Shown here piece after piece: positions 47,227-61,300 of a DNA stretch of 64,000 bases. This DNA comes from Apostichopus japonicus (taxonomy: Eukaryota; Echinodermata; Holothuroidea; Aspidochirotida; Stichopodidae): the NCBI RefSeq assembly GCF_037975245.1, contig NC_092565.1, forward strand, positions 2,863,499 through 2,927,498, read 5' to 3'. A model generated the notes under the pieces. That model was not told the DNA's origin and did no database searches. It saw only the letters and a program-made list of their open reading frames with translations. Position 1 is the stretch's first letter; each line of letters opens with the position of its first letter. The position numbers and the translations under genes were made by a program.

Positions 47227-50200
47227 TAAACATTGGTTAGCACGATATTGATTAATGCACTTTGCACAATTGCATGATGATATAAAACTCTATATTCAAG
47301 TCGGTATTGAATATCTAAATAAGGAACGTCGAAACCGCGCAGTTTGCCTCTGGTGTGGAGAGATATCAAGCAAGGATGTCTTATGTGTTGAGGACAGAGA
47401 GACTAGTGAATGTCATTTGCAATCTTTCACCAATTGATTAGTCAGGAGATGTACTCATTCCTCTTGTTGTTGTTGCTGCCAAATGCTATCATGACGATGA
47501 GTACATCACTCCCTGCTAGTGGGCACTTGTTTTAGTCATACAGTTCACCAGCATTTCTGCATCAGTGGAGCATCAGAGATATCCAATCAATTTGAAGGGA
47601 CAAATGAAGAACAAAGAATATTTAATTTCACACCGTGATTCCATCTCGGAACGATCAATTATGCACCTTTTCATCTACAACAGCTCCACCTTGGAATCAC
47701 ATTGTTCCCTTTTGTCTGAAATAGGGTAAATTGAACAAAATGCAATTAATGAAGATAATGTAAATGTATCATTTTCAAATTTATGTGTTAATTCACTCTG
47801 ACGGTAAGTAACTTGTGTTCTATGTCGGATTTCAATGTTTCCACGGTGATCAATGCTTGCACAAGTTGTATGTCTTGCACTCCGAAAACGTTCCCTTGTT
47901 TGGTGGTTTGTGCCATAAAACTTTGTGCTCACATAGATGTTACATTCTGAGAAATTGGTAAATGTCAGTCATTCATGCTTGGTTACCCAAAGAAACAGAT
48001 TGATATTGGTCGTGAAGTAATATTATTTTCATACAAATTTACCCGAAACTCGGCTACTGCCTATTTCGTTTTTGTCAATAAGCACTTAAGCTATTAAAGG
48101 GTCTTGGAATAATGTCAAAATATGTATATAAAATCATGACTTTGCTATGTGGGTTCAACAAATTAGCTGTGTCTAATACTCTAAATGATCGTGAGGATTT
48201 TGTTAAAGCCTCTTGGTTTGCAAGCAAACCTGCCTTTGAAATAAATATTAATATTGATAACAAATGGACAGTTAAAGTTGCAGATTTAGCATGTTCAGTA
48301 TTACTTGGTATACCACATCATATTTATCACTCTGTTACTTATCCATTGCTAATGAATCTTGCCTGATAATGCAGGTAAAGGCCATCATATTAAATGCATG
48401 ATGTCTTTAGTCATGTGTGTGGTACACTGTTATAAGGCACTCTTGTCTCATTCTACAATAGTATTAAGACTCCTGAACAAAAAAGGTATGAAAGTGATTT
48501 TCGAGATGTAGGAACTGAACACTGAGGATTCCCAAAGATGTTCTTATGGATTCAATTTTTCATATGTAGCAGCAAATATGCAAGAACAGATATTAATATA
48601 TGTGAGATAAATACTTTCAGTAGTTCTCTTGGTGAAGGCAAGGTCTTGTGACTGTGCAGTCTGGTTTCTGTCCCTGTCAAGGACATATGTTTATAGTACG
48701 AGAGTTATCATGGACTGGTTTGAGTTTGCATTTAAGCTGAAGACATCTGTCATCAAAATAAAATAATGATATATCTGGGACATCCCTCTCCTCAAGTATT
48801 AAAACTCTTGCTGTTTGTCTCAGTTAGACTTTACATGAAAATAACAGGAGTTAGGACAAATGGTTTGATCTATTACAGACGAAGGACAATATCAATAAAC
48901 CAGAAAATAGGCACCAGTAGTTATCCTAGTTAAATCTTAAAATCAAAGATATCACTTAATTGTTGAGTTTTCGTCACTAAAGCCATTTCTCGTTAATCGT
49001 AAAGGAAATAGTTGAATTCATTCAATATGCTCTTACAGTTTTATCAGGAATGTGCATTTATGCTTGCTTGCTTTAACTGCTTTATTGCTATGAATGCATG
49101 CTGAAAGTCTATTGAAATTGTATTTATCAAAACTTGAGAAATCTTTATATTAGCTGGGAAATGGTAAATTTCATAGAAGAAACTTTCAAAAGCTAGTGTT
49201 ACTAGTTTTAATATGATATCACAGTCCCTCTGTGATGGATGAGCATGACTTGAACTTGAAGGTATGGAATTGTTAGATACTTTAATTTAAATACAGTTTA
49301 TTAGAACAAAGGTAGAAATGAGTTAGCTTGTATCCTAATAGCATAGTTTATGCATGAATATGTGGAGGAAGTTTTACCAGTTTTGATCCAACACTTATAA
49401 ATTTACTAATTACAAACCCTTACCTCGGGTAATGTTACCTTTCCTTGCTCTCCCTTGAGGTCAGTTTTGCCAGTTACTAGCCCTACATAGAGGTCATCAC
49501 CAGCTGGCTCAAGTGGTTATTTATTAGCTCCGATTAAGGTTTGGTGAATGGTTACTTTCCGAACTTAGGTTTAGTTTCCTAGCCCGTATGGAGGGGTGTT
49601 TGTGTACTAAGGTGTAGGTTTCCTGATCATTTAAGTTAAACTGATCGTTAGTTCTGTGCTGACATAGTACTATTGATCACATAGTTGTTGGCCTTCTGGA
49701 CGCATGATGGTTAATGAAATGAGTATGTTTTATCCAGATGGTCCATGGGATGAAAGAGTGAGAGATGTACATCTCTAGTCTGGTAGTTGACAACTACGTG
49801 CATTAGAGTCTGCTTGAGGCAAAAAGAATTTATCTGATGGTCATGGTTGTGGAGTGTCATGATGTATGTATGTGACACACTTTGCTTATCAACACAATGA
49901 CACAAAAATATGTTTTTAATTTCATACTTGGTGTGTACAAGAACCTTATCCATGTCCAGAATAAACACCACAGAGACCAATCATCTATGTGTGGGAGATG
50001 GAATCTGGTAAATACCTCTTGAAAGGTTGAAAGAAATACTGCTTGGTCAAATCTGGTATTAGTATTACTCCAAATGTGATTGCTGACAATTTGTGTTGCT
50101 ATGAAATGCTATACAGTCATACAAGTAATGGTGAAATGGTTTTCTCCTTTTTAACTTTTTTTTTTTTAATAAACCATATTTATTTCTTATTCAATGTACC

Positions 50201-52130
50201 TATGGATAACAGGTAATCTGATGTCTACAAGAAACAAGTACATTTTGTGCCTCTTGTGTTTTGTTTTTTTCATTACAGTCTCTGTTTACTTTTAAAAACT
50301 AATTTATGATGCAGAAATTCGAAATTTTGAAAAACAAGTTGCAAGTATCGATATAGACCATCAAGCAAGTATTCGAAAGGTTTATATAAAGTAGTCGAAA
50401 GTTTCCAGCAAAGATTGAAATATCGAGAAAGTATTCGAAATGTATGAGATGAAAATAGTCGAAATTTTGCAATATTAAAAAGAGCGGGAACTTTTGAGAT
50501 AAAAAAGTCAGAAATTTCCTATCGCAACAACAGCCAGATATTTCGGGACGAAAAAAGAACGGCCAGAACCAAAAAGAAAAAAAAAAGGTAAAAGAAAACT
50601 TAACAGCCATGATATATATGATGCTGGGTTAGGTTACTTGGTTTTTATCGCACTTTGTGATCTGCTTCTCAAAAGGTTTTTCATCTTTAGCCATATTTAG
50701 CATAGCAAGATATAACAAGTGAGTCTTGATTCAGTGACTGACACTTAAGTCAAAGTTCTGTGCATTGGATGGAACTTGATTTTCATCTTCAATCAAATCA
50801 CATCTCCATTTGGGTCATGTAATCAGGGAGTTGTCAGGATAGATAACAAATCCCTGGTGTAGTAATATAGAGATGTGAGAAATCAGCGTGTACCTCTGAT
50901 AAACACCCGCATTATATTTTTGAAAATATGTTGATAACGTTTATAAAGGGTCGTAGTCACTGCGTGGGTGTATAGGGACGTGTGCTTCCTCCCTTCCCGT
51001 CCTCTCCACTTTCTAAAAATTTTCTTCCAAATTGTTATTATTTTATTACTCGTGCACACAAATTTGTACACACTGGTAACTTTTAAAGTTGTTATAGACA
51101 ATAATTAGTTGAAAAGACGGTGACGATGGCACCATTTTGCAGCATATTCTTATCGAAACAAAAATATCCAGAAGAGGAGGCAACCCCCTTCCCATATCCC
51201 CTCCCCAGGACCCTAACCATAGACCCCTCACCTAATCCCTCCCATAGACCCTTCCCATGACGGGTCTGTTTATATACCGTACTAAAGTACTTAAATACAA
51301 CCGAGCTCCCTCCCGGGTTATCTACCTACGCCACTGGGTTTAATGGATAGTATTGAACCCTTTTGATACTAATAACAAATAAACGCGGACTCTTGTAGTT
51401 GTATGGTTGATGGCAAATCTGACAAATAGAACGCGCGTCCTCTATTTACGAGATGCCAAATGACGCGTACTGAACTTAGTCCTCTCATGTTGCACGGGTC
51501 TAGACTTCTGTTCTGGTTCTGGTAAAAATCATCTAATCAGCAACCGTACTTCTACCGGAAACACATTCTTTATTTCTAAACACAGAATAATTAGTCAAAT
51601 ATGTGTAGAATATCTGGTGTAAGCTATTTCGTTATTTTTTCGATAGTCACGCAACATGCAATGTCAACCAACAGCAACTAATTCGGTAATGTGCGCTGTT
51701 AAATGTGCACGCGATGTATAATGTGCGCTGTGTAATCTCTTTGTCTTCTGTTGGGGAAGATCCCTGTACATGTTCCTCTATACATGAGTCATGTCAAATG
51801 TAGCAGAGATACAGCCCTTTCTCAGACAAATAGTGATTTCTCAAGAGTTAAATTAGTTTTTTGGTTCGTTTTACACTACACAGTAAAAATATACTCTATT
51901 AAACACTGCCCCCTGCCCCCAAATTGTCATATACCTTTTCACCGCGTTTCCCATATGTTGCTATCTTATTTTATTTTCGTTAGAAAGAAATCATAAGTAA
52001 TCCCACTATTTGGTTACTGTTTGACTGTTGATGGTATGATCTAATGATCACTCACCGAGGCACATCCGGTTCCATCATGCCCAGACTTATTCCCAGGCAC
52101 CTACTTTGACAGTGCATATAAGGTTTACAG
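47227..52130 (+). other. YKT6 3'UTR and following intergenic DNA
   Basis: The YKT6 3'UTR must begin at 47227; I cannot set the cleavage site, though AATAAA-like words occur (for example near 48757). Nothing here looks like a gene. At 50310-50530 there is an irregular array of ATTCGAAA/GTCGAAA words like 9240-9345. 51170-51342 is C-rich and ends CCTACGCCACTG, a solo end of the MITE family seen at 139-530. Confidence 0.45.
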
Positions 52131-52500
52131 ATTAGGAGGAATTAAAAGCGTTTGACCTCATGAGTCTTATGCTGGGTCACGCCTCTGGAATGAGCTGCCA
52201 GCTGAACTCAGAACTGTTTCTAGTCTAACAACATTCAAGTCAAAGCTGAAAACCTACCTTTTTAGACAGCATTACTGCAATATATAAACTGTGTATACAA
52301 CTCTATTCATGTGCAATACTCCAACACACTCAAACGTACATGCTTTTTATTCTTCATACTTATCTATATTGTATTTTATTCTGCAGTTTTACTACATATT
52401 ATGTGACTGAATTTTTTTACTGTTACATAGCGTTTTAGAGCACGTTTGTGGATTTTACGTTTTATAAAATAAATTATTAATTATTATTAATTAATACGAT
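52131..52500 (+). mobile_element. LINE 3' end
   Basis: The plus strand encodes ESYAGSRLWNELPAELR and TFKSKLKTYLFRQHY before a stop, the common C-terminus of CR1/L2-like reverse transcriptases. The 3' tail is made of AAATAAATTATTAATTATT. Confidence 0.8.
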
Positions 52501-53847
52501 ACAAACATTCAAAATCTGATTTCTTACCCGGGAATGATAATTTCGGTAATTTTATTATGCATACCGAACTATGCATAGGTTTGTCTATGCTTTCGTGGTA
52601 ATGCCCCTATATTTTTAATGCCCTCGACCTTTCCCCATACGACGTCATCACTCACTAGAGGCTGAACAATCCATACCTAGGCAAAAATGTATCAGATTGG
52701 AAGTCCATTGGGTGGGCGGTTAAAGGAAGGCAATGGCACCGTGTTTTACCCTAATTCGGCCAAGGTTCACAGTCGACCTTCATTGAACAAATGTTCTTCG
52801 AATTAACCCCACCATGTACATTTTGTGTACACACATTGATACACACATCATGTCACACGGGTGTGTGTATATCAATAAACACATTACCGTTTCATCACCA
52901 CTACCCTCGCACCACCTTCAAAAGACAAGTTATTGCTTTACACTCTTCTTACCCATTCCCCTTCCCCCACTGTCCCCTTATGCAACCGGTTGTACACAAA
53001 TTGTCATGAACTTACAGAAAGGCATCTCACACCCCCGGTGCAATACACTGGAATGAGATCAAAATTATGAGCATGACACCAAGCATAAACATTGACATTA
53101 TATCCAGTGAACAAGACAACTGCTTTGTGTTATGGGTTTCAATTCAGTGTGCTTATATAGCACTCCGGAGCAATGTGTGGGCAACTAATAGAAGAGTCAT
53201 AATGAGTAATACGGGCCGGGATAGTAGTCTAGCAACCTCAGCCTAGTACTTAGCAGTTACTTTTCAGCTGGACATTAATATGACAAGTCCATAAACACAA
53301 CTGAGGTGTGGATATAAATGGCTACTACTGTATCAATCCCTGATTTTGGAGAGGTAAGCTATCGTTTTGGTTAAATTGGGCTTGGGCTGGCTTCTTATTT
53401 AGGCCTACGGTATACTCTAGTACTAGTAGTATAAAGATAACGTTACTGTTGTTTCTAGCATGGCTACTAGTACTATCTACTGCCCTACTGAAAGTAATGT
53501 TTAATTTACAAACCTTAGCGGGAGTAAGAAGATGACAGCTCCCAATTCAAGAGCACTATCGTAGGGCTTAAGAAAGACATGACTTCAGTGCAGCTATGGC
53601 TCACATTATAGACTAGGCCCTTAGTACCAGCATAGTTACTATTTTCCAGTGAGGTAGATGACTTTAGTCACTCATAGTCATAGTAGTAATATACTAATAC
53701 TAGGCTGACTACAAAGTTTTGAATTTTACAACTTAAATAAACTCAATGACATTTGGAATTATTTCTGCAGTTGGTTATAAAAATCAACATCTTTTCTTTG
53801 CTTTCTTCATGAATAAATTTTACTCTTGCTAGTAAATAAGAAATAAG

Positions 53848-54783
53848 GGGACAAATTTAAACGAATGACAGCGAATGACCAAATGACAATTGACTTTGTA
53901 CAGGGTTCATTATCATTCGCGAATGACAGCGAATGACAACGAATGACAACGAAGGACGTTGGTGAGTGGAGATAGAATGATATCAGACTTACAATTTCGC
54001 TTCGATTTTAATTTAGGTCGGATTTTGGGGGAAAATTTCTGCCAGGGGGGCGACCGCCCCCTTGCCCGGGGGGGGTAATAAAAACGAAAACAATAATTTT
54101 TTTACAGCAACAAATTTTTTCAATTCCCCTTAGTTCATGGGGTAAAATCCCACAGGGCAAGTCAAACATCTTGTTCAAGAATTTCCGAAAAGGCGAAAAC
54201 ACCGGTCACAGTCGCAAAATGTCAAATCAGATTTTTGCGATTTTAACCCTGATTTTCCAATTTTTTGGGGAAAATTTCCGCCAGGGGGGCACCCCCGCCT
54301 CGCTTCCCTACGCCACTGTTACAGACTAGCTCCATAACTGGTGCAAATTTTCTCCTTTTCCAGTCCCTTTTGCACCCCCCCCCCCAAAAAAAAAAAAAAA
54401 ATGTTCATAGAAATGTCCAATATAAGGGCTCTTCCTGAAATTTGTAGCCATTTCAAGATTATAGTATTGTTAGTTTCTTACAATTAATATCGGAAAAATG
54501 ATGTTAAAGTTACTTTTTTAAATCAGACTTACAATTTAGCTTACTATAAGGTGCGTTTGTATCTTGTCCCTACTTAACTAGATCTGTAAGCCACGCACTT
54601 CGCGTCCACTCGGTTTGCGTGGCTTTAATATACCCACGAAGTCTGAACTGTGATATCGGGTTGAAGCAAATGTCTGTGCTGTCATTCTCTGTCATTCGTT
54701 TTAGTCAAAGTAATTTTTTAGTGTGTACAACATATTGTCATTCGTTATGTGTAACGCAATTGTCATTCGTTTTAGCAACACTC
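53848..54783. mobile_element. foldback element with ACGAATGAC arms
   Basis: Left arm: several tandem copies of GCGAATGACA/ACGAATGAC (53860-53955). Right arm: the complement GTCATTCGTTTTAG and variants (54680-54775). The flanks carry a perfect 8-bp GAAATAAG (53840-53847 and 54784-54791), a likely target duplication, although the outermost 10 bp of the ends match poorly. Its interior contains another insertion (see 53982-54545). Confidence 0.65.
53982..54545. mobile_element. nested insertion bounded by direct repeats
   Basis: The word ATCAGACTTACAATTT occurs at 53982-53997 and again near 54523-54538, bracketing about 530 bp. Inside are two copies of GGGGAAAATTTCYGCCAGGG (54027 and 54266) and a MITE end CCTACGCCACTG (54300-54312), plus C and A homopolymers. 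This is either a long target duplication or an internal duplication. Confidence 0.5.
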
Positions 54784-54894
54784 GAAATAAGTAAGATGGA
54801 ACTTAAATGACAGATAGCTAGGCTACAGTAACCAGTGTTGTGATTGGGCTCCAAATTTTTCTGAATTTATTGCTGCAGTAAGCTTGAAATGTTT

Positions 54895-55063
54895 TAATTT
54901 GACACTTAAAACTTTCAACTTTCAAAAGTCTACTTAAGACCCATTTTTTCACTTGTTCTTTTGTAAATTAATTTACTTTCTTTGTAAAGCGCTTTGAGCA
55001 GTAACTTTTGTTTACTGATTTGGCGCTATATAAGTCTCATTTATTATTATTATTATTATTAAA
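54895..55063 (+). mobile_element. LINE 3'UTR and (ATT)n tail
   Basis: The sequence AAGCGCTTTGAGCAGT...GATTTGGCGCTATATAAG followed by about seven TTA repeats is the familiar 3' end of CR1/L2-like LINEs. A decayed LKTFNFQKST-type reading lies just before it. Confidence 0.75.
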
Positions 55064-55381
55064 AGTGATCTGGTATTACTAGATGTCTTCCTAGTCACAG
55101 AAGCATTTAATATCGCAGAGCCTTTTTTTCTTAAGAATTTTACCTTTTCCCCATACGCAAAGTAAACTGCAGACATAGACCTGCATTCTACCAAGTGCAG
55201 AAAGTTTACAGCGATTTTTGAAACACTAAACTTTGTCCACTACAGTATTCGGCTATCTAGAAATGTGTGAAGAAAGGACATGAATTGTAACAACTAATTT
55301 ACTGTCTTATTTGCTTTCAGGTTTTCCTGATGTTTAAATAATTTGAAGTTTTGTGGTTGAATTTGAAAGTAATTGATCACA

Positions 55382-58300
55382 ATGAGTTATGATAACGGTG
55401 CACCGAAGGGGCGAAGAGGCCGTTCAAAAGGTCGGGGTGCCGAAGCGCTCCCCAATAATTGGAAGGATAAGAAATGGGTTCAGAGCTTTGCTAAGGATGA
55501 GCCAAGTCCATTGGGAGATTTAATGGATATGTCACCAGCTTTTGCTTTGAGAAAGGTTCTGCTACTCATCGAGAAACAAAAATATCAGGATGCCTCACAA
55601 GTCATCAACCAAATGGGACAAGACACACTGAGTGCTATTATTACAGATATGCCGATAGCATCACTCATTTTAAAAATACCATCGTCCTTGATCTTATTGG
55701 AAAGTATTTACTCCAAATTATTCCTGCTTAAAATGGACAATTTTCCTCGTGAGAAAATGGGTGTGGAGGGAATGGTCTTCCAGATAGTGAAATACCTTTC
55801 GACGACGGATACTTCAGGTGGAAAATCCGGTCGCAAAGAATCCGAAATTTATAAATCTGTTACAAACATATTAAGGATAGTCTTATTTGTGGATCCTGAA
55901 ATTGTGAAAGTCTTACAGGGTCGGGTCGACCTGATGGAATCTGCGATGGAAGGGATCGGTGAGCACGGCATGGTGAAGCTCGGAGAATCAGTACTAAATA
56001 TGCACGATGCCTTGAAACAGGAGCTGGACAGAACTATAGTGTCTTACAAAACGGCCATTCAGAAGCTGGATCAACTAAGCCTTGCACATAACAAACCGAT
56101 CACACTAACGGTTTTAGTCAATAAACGCTCGTCCTTCAACAATCATCAGATGCTGATGCGGTTTACCCAGGATGCTATTCAGGAGCGATTATTCAAAAAC
56201 AAGACCATTCTTAACACCATCGAGAGCAGTCTCAACCCTCATCTGCCTTACTTGATAAGTAACTTAAAGCAACGTGTGGAATATGACAAACATGCCCTTC
56301 TGGCATTTGGACGTCTGAGGAGAGAAATACCGACCATTTCTCCTGACGCGAAAGTAGCTCCGATCGTCTCTCAGTATCTCAAGAGTCTCAAATCGGTCTT
56401 GGATATTTTACAATCTCTGTTGAAAGAAGAATATCCTGAGCATCTTGTGGTGCATCGTAAAGTGGTGGCAGCAGAGCGAGACTCAGCCGTCCTTGATCTG
56501 GATGATGTCTTCCACGTGGCCGGGCATGATGGAGATGGAGATACATCTGGTCTCGGTGATTCAGAAACTCAAGAAGATTCATCTTCAAATGGTAACGTAA
56601 TTCAGTTTCTCTTTGAACAGTGTATTTCACATATGTTCATTCTCATGTACATAAGTCTATCATAATTGGGCTGTTCAGGAATTTGAAATGCATGAATACA
56701 GATCTATTTAAGAAAATATCATACAAGTGCATATATAACTTATTGATAGCATTATGTAGGTCATTTGATAGCTCAAAGTTGTCTTCATACATTTTTGATA
56801 TAAAAATTTGATTTGCACAAGTATTTGAGTTGGACTTGAAATGATCTTACTTATAGAACCCTGTTATTCAGAGTAGGGCTCGCGACCCTTTTTGGGGTCA
56901 TGAAAAAATTGCAGAAAAAAAGGAGATTTCTGATATTGGTGGGAGAAAATCTTGATCATGTGTGATAAATTACTTAATTACTGTAATTGCAAGATAGTAG
57001 AACATCTTGCAACTACTATAAGACCAATGAATCATAGAAAACTTTCTCAATGTAAAGGGGTACCTACTCCCTCTAGACCCCTCCTCCAGGGCCACAACAG
57101 CTGCCACTGGAGGGTCCTAAAAAGATGATGAAGGTGAAAAGTGGGGTCACCAAGAATACCAGGGATCTAGAAGAAATCGCGTAACTTCTGATATTAACTT
57201 GCCCGCAATACTTGAGCTCTGTGCTAAATGCCACAAGAGCATGTACTGATCTCACAGTCACACCTACAGTATTTTAACTTTGGAGGTTCAAATATGTGAA
57301 TAGATTCCAGTCCATCACTCGATGGTTACTAATGCTACAGTAGGGCTGTTGCATTTCTCCCTATATTGTGTACACAGAACTTCCCATAAACTCCCTCACT
57401 GACTTGATGAGTTGTCATGTTGTCAAGTTTTCAACAAGACGTACCCTTCCCCTCCCCCCCCCCACCCGAGTGGTTAAAACAGACTCTTGTTTATGAAAGA
57501 TTTACTAGTTTAAAGTTAGGTGTTAACCGGTTAAGCTATTAATTGCAAACTGTTTAACAGACCAGTGATTTTTTTGTGGTTGGTTAACTAGTTGTAAAAC
57601 CCAAACTTTGCTTACCCCCCTGGAAACAGCACTTCAATTAATAAGCAACATTAACAGTACAAATGAAATTACGACAGGTTAGACCTACATATTACAATGC
57701 AAGCAAGATGAAAATTAAATCATTTTTTTGCTTACAGCAAAATGTGTGATTTATAGCAAGTAAATATTAACCACAGGTACATAGGATGCTATCAACTATA
57801 AAGTTACAATTAGTCTAGCATTTAACATTAAGGGTGCTTTTACACTAGATCCCGATCAGATCCACTGATTAATGTTATCAGAGGATCATCTCTCCATGGG
57901 GTAATCTTAGTTATGCATTGATCTGGATGCATTTATACTTGAGTCGTACTCTGATCCTCCCCAGCTATTAACCCGATGTTGGTAAAAAATCGGATTGGAA
58001 ATGTGTCATGTGCAGGCCTGTATCGCGTAGGAGGTATACTCCAAACTTTTGTTGTCATGGTGTACAGCCTTAGGCCGACAATACTACACTATGTATGGCC
58101 CACATGCTCTCAGTCTACGTAGGAATTAGCACATGCATGCATGATACAGGACTGGAATATCACGCGAGAATGCATGTGACGTAATGAGGTCACCGGATAT
58201 CTCTGGTCACTGTTGATGCGGGAGTGTCTACAAATGTTGCAAAATTGATCTTGACGTCCGGATCAGATACTGGTCTCTGCCAGCATCAAAAACTGAGGAT

Positions 58301-61300
58301 CAGATCCGGATCTGAACTGCGTTTACACTACAGCCTTGATCACGAAGTCAGGATCAGATCCTGACGTTGATCCAGATCTGATCCGGATCTAGAGTGAAAG
58401 CACCCATATACACACAAAGACAAAGAAGCTTGGTAGTACAGAACCTTATTCAATCGTTGGAGGAAAGCTAACTGTGTAAGGTACCTAAACATATAATCTG
58501 CTAAATTACCAAATTAGTCCACCCATGGAGGTAAAACAGACCTCCATGGTCCACCGAACATGCACCAGAATGGATGGAATAACGTACATTAAGGGTTTGC
58601 AAAAGGAAACACTTAGAAACACAAGTACTTGAGAGACACAAAAACATTCTGTGAATTGAAATAAACTGTTGGAACAGTAATGCACTAACCAGGAACAACC
58701 AAATGGTTGTAACCACAAAGATCTCTTAGTTTCATTTTGGTGGTATCCAAATATCTGTGAACAAGGAAAACATGTCAGGCAATGATGCACAGGTACAGTA
58801 TCGAATTTAAAATTTGTTTTAATTTTGTAGGGTCAATTTATAACAAATTAATACATTAAAGACGTTAATTCCATCATGGATTTTGACTGTTCAATCATTT
58901 TATAGCCTGTATACTGTTATTGGTTGCTGTTTGGTTCTCTTCAAGCTCAAATCTTTTGTAGAAGGTTAATTTTATTCAGTATGACTCACTTTATAAGCTA
59001 CATACCCTTAGTTAGCCACCTCAAGTGCTCTTGAAGCCTTATTAAACTATTGCAGGTTTGGGAGTGGGATTGTTTATACAGTGTATACAGACAACTTCTG
59101 ATAAGGTTTCCTGCACTGGGAACAGTCTGTCCTGCTAGGTCAAAAGCGAAACAGTCAATTCCTCTGACTGACTGCTGAAGTGCTAAACAAATATTAAGCT
59201 GGCCAAAAATGAACATGTTACCCCTATTTCTGCTGCATCTTTGGAACACTTTTATAATGAAGCTACAAATCATTGAAATAAATATATTCATGTCTGTAAG
59301 CAATGTGGAAGATATAACCATTGCAGTAGATACACGTAAAAGTACTTTCAACCTTTTGTGGCGATTTACACCCTATTTTGCAGAGTTTGGCAGATTATGC
59401 AGATATTTGCCAATTTTAAGCTAAGGAATGTGAAAAATTCCTTCAGCTCTAATGAGCAACAGTCTTGTGATAACATCACTTAATCTTGGTATAAACTTAT
59501 TGCAATAATCATGACCTCTTATTTTATATACCAGATAAGGATTTACAAGACAGATTTACAGTGTTCAAACAAAATAAAAAATTATAAAGAAAAGGACGTA
59601 ATAGTGGCCTAGGTAATGGAAATGCTTGTTTTTGTTTTATATGGTATGAAGAATATTACCATGAAGTTAAAGGTTTGATTTGTGAACTCTTTTATGAAGC
59701 TAGGCCCAATGGTGTGATTGAATTTCGGATCTACAGTATAATTATACTGTAATTAGGCACATGTAGGGTACTTTCACTGTGGGATCCAGTACACATATAT
59801 ACACAGTTATGAGCTGTACTGTAATATGCTGTATATATTTTACCATATGGCATGATTTAATAAACTAACTGTAAGGCTAATCTTTCAAACTCTGCGAAAT
59901 TGAGTCTTGTTTGACTCCATACAAAGACTATTGTAGATTAGTTTATCAATATCTATACAGATGTTGGCCCTTAAAATATCATCTGCTAAAAAATGTTACG
60001 AGCTGTCAAACAGAATCATATTTTAACTAAGTTATGGTCTGAGATAAGACAGAATTTAGTATGGAGAATACCTTTCACATAGCTCTCTCCTATGAACAAT
60101 TTTTCCAATTAGGAACACTACGTTTAATATTGCTTTTTTATTCTTTGCCCAAAGGCAAGGGGATTCTACACAACATTGCTACTGTATGTATGTGTAGAGC
60201 TATACAGTATGTGTCTGTTTGATAACTCAAAAAACACAAGGAAGTCAGTAAACTTGACAACTCACAAAGTGTAGCTTGAATGAAGTTTATACTTTGTATA
60301 TATAGATCCCTCTGGGTTAGTACAAGAATTTTATGTAAATTGGTGGAGGTTAAAGGTCAATTCATGTCAACATAGGTCAGGTCAATGTCAGAAAAGCTAG
60401 TAAACATAACTCACTAAGTGTAGCTTTCATGAAGTTCATACTTTGTATGTACAGTACCCCTCTTGAGTAGTACAAGAATTCCTTAATAAATTGGTGGAGG
60501 TTATATGTCATTTCATTTCATCTATAGGTCAGGTCATTGTCAATTGAAAGCCAACAAAGACGTTAGTTTGTGAAACTGTTGTAATCACATTAGTTCCAAA
60601 AGTAAAACTTGGTACAATTCACTTTTGGTATGTTGATCCACTGTGTAAAATTGGGCAAGGAAATAACTGTGGTGTTCTGGTTCTTCCATATCACTTCATT
60701 TACAAGTGCAGTATTCTGTCTTTTGAGAGTCCTTGTTATGTGCCTCATTGGCCTTCAGAACAAAGGCAAAACCAGTTATTGGGCTACCAGCAAAGCAGGC
60801 ATCACCCCCAGAGTTTGAATAAACTGACTTTCTTCGTCTAAAGTCAAGGCTTGTTCTATATCCTAATCAAAATGAAAGAGCTGTCGACTTCCCCCATAGA
60901 TAAAAAGCTTTGTTCTTTGAAAGGGATAATGGTAGCTTTGGTTGAGGCTTTTTGTAATCACTACATGGCAGTGTTGCCTTCTCTGTGTTGAATACAGTGC
61001 ATTCATCCAGCTTCAAGGTTTTAGGAAATATGGTATAAAGGTCTGTTAAAGATTAGCCAGGCTGATAAAATTATCATAGCTCAAAAAAATCAATAATTTC
61101 CCATGCAAAGGAATGTTGTTGTCATTTTAAAAGTCAAAACAGAGTATTTGTTTGTTGCTCAGTTGAAGTGGTCATTGCATTCATACTCAGTAACTTTAAC
61201 TGTTTGGATTTTGGAGAACCTTCAACTTTGTGTTAAACACATGGTAGTATGAGAGGAATGATAGTATATTGGCAGTGGTGGCTGAGTTTAAAGAAAGGAA

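Larger units (their letters stand above)
53354..55320 (+). other. possible 5'UTR intron of the downstream gene
   Basis: A good donor, GAG followed by GTAAGC, ends at 53353 after ATGGCTACTACTG. A clear acceptor, TTATTTGCTTTCAG, ends at 55320, 61 bp before the ATG of the gene at 55382. The two may form the first intron, but splicing would put that upstream ATG in a short uORF (stop shortly after 55320). The donor choice is tentative; the acceptor is convincing. Confidence 0.35.

Noticed and set aside
48112..48366. 84-codon plus-strand ORF beyond YKT6
   Set aside because: Lies in probable 3'UTR/intergenic DNA with no motif or initiation context.
53318..53353. Coding first exon (ATGGCTACTACTG...) spliced to 55321
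   Set aside because: The joined frame meets a stop within seven codons of the acceptor, so it can only be a uORF/5'UTR exon.
58998..59351. 117-codon minus-strand ORF within the intron of the unrecognised gene
   Set aside because: No splice signals, no motif and opposite strand to the gene; likely chance.
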